A stretch of DNA of 8,551 bases from Bacteroidota bacterium (GTDB taxonomy: Bacteria; Bacteroidota; Bacteroidia; Chitinophagales; Chitinophagaceae): assembly GCA_023392185.1 (NCBI GenBank), contig JAEVZP010000070.1, forward strand, positions 1 through 8,551, given 5' to 3'. Both the position numbers and the translations under genes were made by a program. Under the pieces are notes generated by a model that searched no databases, was not told the origin of the DNA, and saw only the letters and a program-made list of their open reading frames with translations. This document shows, one piece after another, positions 1 through 7,132 of the stretch (position 1 is the stretch's first letter; every line of letters begins with the position of its first letter).

Positions 1-107
1 CGACGGTGCTAACACTGCTGGTGTTTCCGATTATTTTTTGGGTGGCGAATAAGCGGACGGTGGCGAAGGCAAATGCGCGAAGGGTGCGGGTGGAGGCGGT
101 GGTTTAA
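1..107 (+). CDS. C-terminal end of a membrane protein (partial)
   Basis: The third forward frame is open from base 3 to a TAA at 105-107 and gives 34 residues. They form a hydrophobic stretch (TVLTLLVFPIIFWVA) followed by a strongly basic tail (NKRTVAKANARRVRVEAVV). This is the shape of a last transmembrane helix with a short cytoplasmic tail. The pattern TLLVFPIIFW recalls the final helix of RND-type efflux pumps, but 34 residues are too few to assign a family, so no function is claimed. The other two forward frames hit stops within about 50 bases, which supports this frame. The gene faces the lipoprotein gene, with only 35 bp between the two stop codons. Confidence 0.55.
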   Translation, partial: TVLTLLVFPIIFWVANKRTVAKANARRVRVEAVV

Positions 108-116
108 GGGGTGGAT

Positions 117-126
117 TTTCCGGAAA
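117..126. repeat. TTTCCGGAAA palindrome, copy 1 (intergenic)
   Basis: Exact 10-base palindrome, extended by one more pair to TTTTCCGGAAAA (116-127). It sits in the 35-bp gap between two convergent genes. It is the only one of the six copies outside coding sequence, so no protein constraint can explain it. The stem is short and has no loop or T-run, so it is not convincing as a terminator. Confidence 0.85.
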
Positions 127-142
127 AAGCCAAGCGGCAGCA

Positions 143-832
143 CTAGTTACAAGGGCCGGTTGATGGGCAATTATTGGCAATGAAATCGTCGAGCGGCATC
201 GCACCAATCTTATAAGTACCCGTGCCGCTACAGTTCCAGAAGCTCACCGTTCCACCCGGTGCAATGCCGCTGTTAAAGGATCCGTCTGCCTCCGAATACC
301 AGGTGCCGTCAGTTTTTTGGAGACAGGCAAAAATTTTCAGGCGTTTGTTAGAGTTATTCCGGACAGTTACTTCAATACTGGCCGGGTTGCCGCAACGAGA
401 ACCTCGCTTGGCAATCATACTGATCACATTTGTTGCAGCATTCCAATTGCAGCTTTGGGTCCCGCCACTGCCGCTCCCACCTCCGTTGCCGTTTCCGGAT
501 GATGTAAGTTGGATGGGGCTGCATCCGCCACTGCTGATTCGGACGGTGCCATTCCATGTCTTGCCGCCGCTACAGGAGGCCGAGAAAGCATAGTCGCCAG
601 GTGCAAGTGTAAAGTTGGCAAAGCCAGCGGTGCCGCAATCGGGTGGCGCACCAGAGGGTGAGTAATTGGTAATAGTGCTTTGCTGGCCGCCGCAGATAAC
701 TGTAACAGAGCCACAGCCAAAATCAGCAGCAGACCAAAAAATAGCGTTGCCGGTACCCGATCCGCCTCCGCCGCTACCACTATTATGCGTGTTACCATTG
801 CAATTCAACAATGTGATATTGCACTGACCGGC
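143..832 (-). pseudogene. C-terminal two thirds of an interrupted lipoprotein gene
   Basis: This frame continues directly, without any shift, from the lipoprotein start at 1150 through a TGA at 833-835. Counting TGA as codon 106, residues 107-335 follow and end at TAG 143-145. The section finishes domain copy 1 (AGQCNITL, 107-114), then has a Gly/Ser linker, domain copy 2 (about 136-215), a second Gly/Ser linker, and an unrelated C-terminal domain of about 100 residues with several Cys and Trp. It has no independent start: the first possible start codon in frame is a TTG inside domain copy 1, and the first in-frame ATG is in the middle of the C-terminal domain. It also has no signal peptide. 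It is therefore either dead sequence, read through, or a sequencing error in one intact 335-codon gene. I do not recognise the domains. Confidence 0.7.
506..745 (-). repeat. Tandem domain copy 2 in the lipoprotein
   Basis: About 80 residues from AIFWSAADFGCG to GGCSPIQL. It aligns with the upstream copy through the shared order TIT/NxY, SGxPxCGTAG, LxPGxY, SGKxWxGxVxI and a final G-x-C. A paired-Cys, beta-rich extracellular fold is inferred from composition only. Confidence 0.75.
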
Positions 833-1042
833 TCATATGGTAACGGATCCACTCCAGGATTTTCCGCTCGTGTTGGTGCCCTGATAAGTATAGGTGCCCG
901 GATCGAGCGTTTTAAAAGTAACACCCGCTGTACCGCCACAGGAGGGGGTGCCGGAAATAAGGTAGCTATTGATGGTTCGGCTGGTGCCGTCAAGGGAAAT
1001 GGTAACCGGCCCGCCACAATCTTCCCCAAGATAAAAATAGGC
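809..1042 (-). repeat. Tandem domain copy 1 in the lipoprotein (contains the TGA)
   Basis: About 78 codons from AYFYLGEDCGG to AGQCNITL, matching copy 2. The TGA at 833-835 falls just after the WSGSVTI strand. Copy 2 has a serine (AGC, 533-535) at the equivalent position. Homology resumes immediately after the stop (AGQC against SGGC), which shows that the interruption is a single codon. Confidence 0.75.
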
Positions 1043-1150
1043 CGACCCGGTAACCTCAGTCGGTTCGGAATCCTTATCTTTTACACATCCAGTCAGCAGG
1101 ACAAACAATATGAAGACGATTGTAGCGTCGGGTATCAGCAGGCGTTTCAT
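833..1150 (-). CDS. N-terminal part of a surface lipoprotein, ends at in-frame TGA
   Basis: ATG at 1148-1150 opens a 105-residue product. Residues 1-22 are a lipoprotein signal: MKRLL, a hydrophobic stretch (IVFILFVLL) and lipobox LLTGC with the lipidated Cys at 22. The residues after the Cys (VKDKDSE) are charged and acidic, the kind of sequence reported in Bacteroidota to send lipoproteins to the outer surface; surface location is inferred. The mature part is most of one Cys/Gly-rich domain with the pattern CGGTAG, DPGTYTY, SGKSWSGSVTI. It stops at TGA 833-835, about eight residues before the domain should end, so this product alone probably lacks a complete fold. The frame stays open and homologous beyond the stop (see the following section, 143-832). 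No clear Shine-Dalgarno or Bacteroidota -7/-33 promoter was seen upstream. Family and role are unknown. Confidence 0.7.
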   Translation of the reverse strand: MKRLLIPDATIVFILFVLLTGCVKDKDSEPTEVTGSAYFYLGEDCGGPVTISLDGTSRTINSYLISGTPSCGGTAGVTFKTLDPGTYTYQGTNTSGKSWSGSVTI

Positions 1151-1617
1151 ATGTAAAGGAGTTTAAAGGGTGGATAGAAAAATAAGAAGCTTTCCGTAGC
1201 CTACAAAAAACCGGCAGAAGCATTCCTTTTAAAATACCCGGAAGATGGTATTTGTAACCGCCCCGGAGGCTTTCGTTTATCGGTTGATAGCGAATGCATT
1301 ACAGAGCCCGGCACTCCTTCTGTCTCTCTTTACGCAGTAGCTTTTTCATCATCCTGGGCGCGTCAAGCCACCCCTTTCTTTAAAAGCAAACAAAGAAGAG
1401 ACCCAAACAGCACCGAAACTGCTATGCAATCAAGAACGTTCCGGGCGGATGATTTCTGAGAAAAAGTTTTCTTCTCCAGATCCATCCACAACAGCACCAT
1501 CACCGGAAAACCGGCAGGGAACCCTGTCAGTCCCGCTGCCAAGAGCCAAAAGCACTCCGAAACCCACTTTACTGCGGGCCTATATGCTTCTCACCAACTC
1601 CTGATCCCTAACTCCTT
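1151..1617. other. 467-bp stretch without a convincing gene
   Basis: This separates the lipoprotein start from the end of rnz (both minus strand), so it should carry the lipoprotein promoter and the rnz 3' end. Only tiny ORFs exist, for example a 31-codon + ORF from ATG 1245 and a 17-codon minus ORF starting near 1349; neither resembles a known protein. Two small adjacent inverted repeats lie at 1503-1514 (CCGG-AAAA-CCGG) and 1515-1526 (CAGGG-AA-CCCTG). They lack a T-run, so they are weak as an rnz terminator. The heptamer AACTCCT occurs twice close together just past the rnz stop. No tRNA-like cloverleaf or IS end was recognised. Confidence 0.6.
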
Positions 1618-2523
1618 TCAGATCTCATAGCTTTCGCCTTCTACCGTGGCGCTGGTTTCCGGAAAAATATCGGCTGCTTCCGCCACAAAAGGATTCAGAT
1701 CGGCGTAGCGAGAGGAGTAGTGGCCGAGTAAGAGCTTTTTTGCACCGGCTTTATGGGCCAGCGTTGCGGCTTGCCGGGCAGTGCTGTGATAGCGCAGCAT
1801 TGCTTTCTCGGCATCTTCTTCAAGGTAGGTGCTTTCGTGATAGATCACATCCGCGTCCCGGATGCTTTCCAGGTACGATTCGGTATAGCGCGTATCGGCA
1901 CAATAGGCATAGCGCTTCGACGGCGGGCCGTCTTCCGTGAGCGATTTTCCGGAAATAACCGTCCCGTCTTCCTGTATAAAATCTTCGCCGGCTTTGAGGC
2001 GGTTGTAGAAAGCTACCGGAACGCCCGCAGCCGCGGCTTTATCTGCCAACAGTTTACGGCCTTTCGACTTCTCGGTTACTACAAATCCATAAGTTTCAAT
2101 CCGGTGCTCTACCGGGAAGGCCGCTACCGAAAACTCCGGGGTGTCTGCCAGCAATTCGCCCGCCGGCGCAATGGGATGAAAGCGCACTTCATAACCATAA
2201 GGGTGGCCGCCGGAAATGTTTTTCAACAGCTCGAGCAGCTGCCCCAGCACCGCCGGGCCACACACGGTCAGGGGGGCGGCCCGGCCCAATAGACTCATCG
2301 AATTGAGCAGGCCGGGCAATCCGAGATAGTGGTCGCCGTGGAGGTGCGAAATGAAAACATGCGACAGCCGCCGCCATTTCAGCCCATAGCGTGTCATCTG
2401 CATCTGGGTGCCTTCGCCACAGTCCAGCAAAATATCGGTGGCATTCAGGCTGAGGAACTGCGCCGTCGGATGGCGGTCGTGGGCCGGCAGCGCCGAGTTG
2501 TTGCCGAGTATAGTGAGCTTCAA
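1618..2523 (-). CDS. rnz: Ribonuclease Z (tRNA 3'-processing endonuclease)
   Basis: A 301-residue metallo-beta-lactamase-fold endonuclease that cuts precursor tRNAs just after the discriminator base to produce the 3' end for CCA addition; it acts in the cytoplasm as a zinc-dependent dimer. Sequence support: the canonical start MKLTILGNNSALPA, the zinc motif HLHGDH at residues 60-65, His140 (VEHRIETYGF), Asp210 (YCADTRY), the HST motif at 246-248 and His268 (LLLGHYSSRY). All expected metal ligands are present and the length is normal for bacterial short-form RNase Z (about 300). The start is TTG at 2521-2523. It is chosen because the protein must begin at MKLTILG and no ATG lies nearby. This TTG overlaps the TGA of the STAS gene (TTGA), so translational coupling is likely. 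No obvious Shine-Dalgarno precedes it. Confidence 0.95.
   Translation of the reverse strand: MKLTILGNNSALPAHDRHPTAQFLSLNATDILLDCGEGTQMQMTRYGLKWRRLSHVFISHLHGDHYLGLPGLLNSMSLLGRAAPLTVCGPAVLGQLLELLKNISGGHPYGYEVRFHPIAPAGELLADTPEFSVAAFPVEHRIETYGFVVTEKSKGRKLLADKAAAAGVPVAFYNRLKAGEDFIQEDGTVISGKSLTEDGPPSKRYAYCADTRYTESYLESIRDADVIYHESTYLEEDAEKAMLRYHSTARQAATLAHKAGAKKLLLGHYSSRYADLNPFVAEAADIFPETSATVEGESYEI
1656..1665. repeat. TTTCCGGAAA palindrome, copy 2 (in rnz)
   Basis: Lies in rnz codons 287-290 and begins on a codon boundary, so it is read TTT CCG GAA A, encoding Phe-Pro-Glu near the C terminus. Confidence 0.85.
1946..1955. repeat. TTTCCGGAAA palindrome, copy 3 (in rnz)
   Basis: Lies in rnz codons 190-193, starting at the second base of a codon, so it is read aTT TCC GGA AAa and encodes Ile-Ser-Gly-Lys. 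This is a different phase from copy 2 in the same gene. Confidence 0.85.
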
Positions 2524-2909
2524 AGTGCTTCGTTGAAAAGGTCGCGCTCCAGGATTTCCATGTTCACCATATCAATGGCTTCGATAAGCGTGGGCGTGAT
2601 GTTAAGAATATGGTGCAGTTCTGCCGCTTTGACCTGCGCGAGCAACAGCGGGTGAAAACCCGTAAAAACCAGGGAGCTTCCCGCCTCGTATTGCAACTCA
2701 TGAAGCTGGGCAAGCGCTGCAAACAAAGCTTCGGCATCAGGTGCGGCTTCATCGGGGAACTGCGAAAAATCCACAATCAGATTCTGGGGTCCGTCGCTCT
2801 GGATTTGGGTGCATTTTTGGGTAAGCAAAGCCGCCATACTGGCACTTATCGCTCCGTCTTCTGGCAAAATGCGGGTATAGGAAGGGTTGGTATCAATTTT
2901 GAACCTCAT
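2520..2909 (-). CDS. STAS-domain protein (anti-anti-sigma-like)
   Basis: 129 residues from ATG 2907-2909 (MRFKID); a TTG two codons upstream is also in frame but is less likely. One STAS domain fills the protein: an N-terminal strand (ILPEDGAIS), a central strand LIVDFSQF (44-51), a helix PDAEALFAALAQL, a strand SSLVFTGF, and the typical end VKAAELHHILNITPTLIEAIDMV. STAS proteins of this size usually bind anti-sigma factors or serve as modules in partner-switching signalling. In SpoIIAA-type proteins a phosphorylated Ser sits just after the central strand (D-S-S-G). Here that place reads APDAEAL with no Ser or Thr, so classical phospho-switching is doubtful. The gene lies directly upstream of rnz and overlaps it by 4 bp, so the two form one minus-strand operon. 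No kinase or sigma factor is adjacent, and the physiological role is unknown. Confidence 0.8.
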   Translation of the reverse strand: MRFKIDTNPSYTRILPEDGAISASMAALLTQKCTQIQSDGPQNLIVDFSQFPDEAAPDAEALFAALAQLHELQYEAGSSLVFTGFHPLLLAQVKAAELHHILNITPTLIEAIDMVNMEILERDLFNEAL

Positions 2910-3066
2910 GGTCAATAAATCGTCTTTAGAAGAAGAACGTATTTTTCTTTAAAAATCCGGACCTTGCCTCTCATGCAGGCGCCACGGGTCTTGTGGAAAA
3001 CTTAAATAGCTGCGTTTTGTTTTTAAAGAAACGTGTTTTTACCTAAAAAACAAGGAACTTCCCAAA
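2910..3066. promoter_or_regulatory. Divergent promoter region, STAS-rnz / clpC
   Basis: This AT-rich 157 bp must hold promoters for both the STAS-rnz operon (minus) and clpC (+). For clpC there is a weak match to the Bacteroidota sigma-ABfr pattern: TTG at 2991-2993, 18 bases, then GCGTTTTG (3012-3019), which matches only the TTTG half of TAnnTTTG. A purine-rich AAGGA (3052-3056) lies 10 bases before the clpC ATG and could help ribosome binding. No clear minus-strand promoter, CIRCE element or CtsR-type repeat was seen. Confidence 0.35.
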
Positions 3067-5646
<2,580 letters not shown>

Positions 5647-5656
5647 GCCCCTCTAT

Positions 5657-5705
5657 AATTCAAAAAGAAAGCGCTTCCGAAATGGAAGCGCTTTCTTTTT
5701 GAATT
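5657..5705. terminator. Bidirectional terminator between clpC and mnmE
   Basis: A perfect 22-bp inverted repeat with a 5-base loop (GAAAT): left arm 5657-5678, right arm 5684-5705. The GC-containing core GAAAGCGCTTCC is closed by an A-rich 5' flank and a matching T-rich 3' flank. Read from either strand, the stem therefore ends in a run of U, as expected for a Rho-independent terminator serving both clpC (stop at 5646) and mnmE (stop at 5753). Confidence 0.9.
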
Positions 5706-5752
5706 GAAAACCGGTCTTAAAGTTTATTTACGGAACAGCGAACCCGCAAAAG

Positions 5753-7132
5753 CTATTTCCCGATGCAAAACTGGCTGAAAATGGCACCTAATACATCCCG
5801 GTCAATTTCTACTTTTCCGGTAATGGTGCCCAGCCAGTACAAGGCCTGCCGGATGTCAATCGTAAGCAAATCGCCCGAAAGACCGCTTTGCAGTCCTTCC
5901 TGCACAATGCGCAGGTTTTCGAGCATGCGAACCAAAGCCTGCTGATGCCGCACATTGGTGACGACGGTACCTTCCTGCAACCGGCCACCGGTTGCTTTCG
6001 CCACGAGGGCTTTCTGCAAAGCTTCCAGCCCCACGCCGGTTTTGGCAGAAATGTAAATTTCCTTACCGTGCAGGCCACTTTTTCCGGAAATATCGGCCTT
6101 GCTGACCACCCGGATGATTTTAGACGAAAAATCTTCCAGCCAGCCAATTGCCTCCGGTGCGTCGGTGGCGCTGTGCAGCCAAAGGATAATGTCTGCCTTT
6201 TGGGCGTTTTCGCGGCTGCGTGCGATGCCCATTTGCTCAATCTGATCCGTCGTATGCTCCCGGATGCCGGCGGTATCAATCAGTCGAAACAAAACGCCGT
6301 CAATCGTCAGGGTTTCTTCGATCACGTCGCGGGTGGTGCCGGCGATGTCGCTCACGATAGCACGCTCTTCGCGCAGCAAGGCGTTGAGCAGGGTGGATTT
6401 TCCGGCATTCGGCTTGCCGATAATAGCAACCCGCACCCCGTTTTTAATCACATTGCCCAGCCGGAACGATTCGGTGAGCGCTTCGCCTTTCCGGAAAAGG
6501 GTGTCAATAATGCGGAAAAGCGCATCGCGGTCGGCAAATTCCACATCTTCATCCGAAAAATCGAGCTCCAGTTCCAGCAGCGCCGTCAGCCGGATCAGCT
6601 CCTCGCGCAGGGTGTTGAGTTCTTCCGAAAAGCCACCGCGCATCTGATGCAGGGCTGCTTTTTGTTGCGCAGCCGTCTCGGCGTGAATCAGGTCGGCGAC
6701 GGCTTCGGTTTGCGCGAGGTCCATCTTGCCGTTAAGAAAAGCGCGTTGCGAAAACTCCCCGGCCTCCGCCAACCGCGCGCCTTGTTGCAACAACAACTCC
6801 AGAATCTGGCTGAGCACAAAAGGCGACCCATGCGCCGAAAACTCCACCACATCTTCGCCGGTAAAAGAGCGCGGCGCCCGGAAGACGGTTGCCAGGACTT
6901 CATCAACCACCACAGGGGCGTTATTTCCGGAAATGGCTGCATGATTTGGGGAAATAATTTCTCCGAAATGCACGGTATAACCCCGAACCGCCGAAAGCTT
7001 TTTGCGACCCCGGAACACCGCATCGGCAATGGCAAGCGCATCAGGCCCGCTCAGGCGGATGACGCCCAGCGCGCCGGTGCCCGGTGGGGTAGCCAGCGCG
7101 GCAATGGTATCGTTTACAAACTGGAAATTCAT
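5753..7132 (-). CDS. mnmE: tRNA uridine-5-carboxymethylaminomethyl GTPase MnmE
   Basis: 459 residues, normal for the family. With MnmG it builds the 5-(carboxymethyl)aminomethyl group on wobble U34 of certain tRNAs, using GTP, tetrahydrofolate-derived carbon and FAD. The N-terminal tetrahydrofolate-binding domain starts with DTIAALATPPGTGALGVIRLSG. A helical domain follows (AEAGEFSQRAFLNGKMDLAQ, 122-141). The inserted G domain has G1 GKPNAGKST (239-247), G2 GTTRD (265-269), G3 DTAG (286-289) and SAK (362-364). The G4 motif reads SKAD (344-347) instead of the usual NKxD. The C terminus is FCIGK with the conserved Cys456. ATG 7130-7132 overlaps the TGA of the upstream histidine kinase (ATGA), so the genes are probably co-transcribed and translationally coupled. 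MnmG is not in the window. Confidence 0.96.
   Translation of the reverse strand: MNFQFVNDTIAALATPPGTGALGVIRLSGPDALAIADAVFRGRKKLSAVRGYTVHFGEIISPNHAAISGNNAPVVVDEVLATVFRAPRSFTGEDVVEFSAHGSPFVLSQILELLLQQGARLAEAGEFSQRAFLNGKMDLAQTEAVADLIHAETAAQQKAALHQMRGGFSEELNTLREELIRLTALLELELDFSDEDVEFADRDALFRIIDTLFRKGEALTESFRLGNVIKNGVRVAIIGKPNAGKSTLLNALLREERAIVSDIAGTTRDVIEETLTIDGVLFRLIDTAGIREHTTDQIEQMGIARSRENAQKADIILWLHSATDAPEAIGWLEDFSSKIIRVVSKADISGKSGLHGKEIYISAKTGVGLEALQKALVAKATGGRLQEGTVVTNVRHQQALVRMLENLRIVQEGLQSGLSGDLLTIDIRQALYWLGTITGKVEIDRDVLGAIFSQFCIGK
6081..6090. repeat. TTTCCGGAAA palindrome, copy 4 (in mnmE)
   Basis: Lies in mnmE codons 348-351, immediately after the G4 motif, read aTT TCC GGA AAa (Ile-Ser-Gly-Lys). 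Confidence 0.85.
6488..6497. repeat. TTTCCGGAAA palindrome, copy 5 (in mnmE)
   Basis: Lies in mnmE codons 212-215, starting at the third base of a codon, read ctT TTC CGG AAA (Leu-Phe-Arg-Lys). This is the third possible reading phase. Confidence 0.85.
6924..6933. repeat. TTTCCGGAAA palindrome, copy 6 (in mnmE)
   Basis: Lies in mnmE codons 67-70, read aTT TCC GGA AAt (Ile-Ser-Gly-Asn), in a part of the N-terminal domain that looks like a variable loop (SPNHAAISGNNAP). Confidence 0.85.

Noticed and set aside
143..811. Independent gene starting with TTG at 811
   Set aside because: The TTG lies inside domain copy 1, there is no signal peptide, and the frame joins exactly to the upstream lipoprotein. 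One interrupted gene explains it better.
833..835. TGA read as selenocysteine or as a reassigned sense codon
   Set aside because: Copy 2 has Ser, not Cys, at this place; no selenocysteine-insertion hairpin was recognised; and TGA ends several normal genes in the window.
680..1156. 158-codon plus-strand ORF across the lipoprotein locus
   Set aside because: Antisense to a frame supported by a lipobox and by internal domain repeats. The plus-strand product shows no such structure, although its openness across the TGA made it worth a look.
1503..1526. rnz terminator
   Set aside because: The two hairpins have only 4-5 bp stems and no T-run on the minus strand, and they lie about 90-115 bp past the stop.
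2913..2915. TTG as the start of the STAS gene
   Set aside because: An ATG two codons downstream gives a complete STAS domain, so the TTG is not needed.
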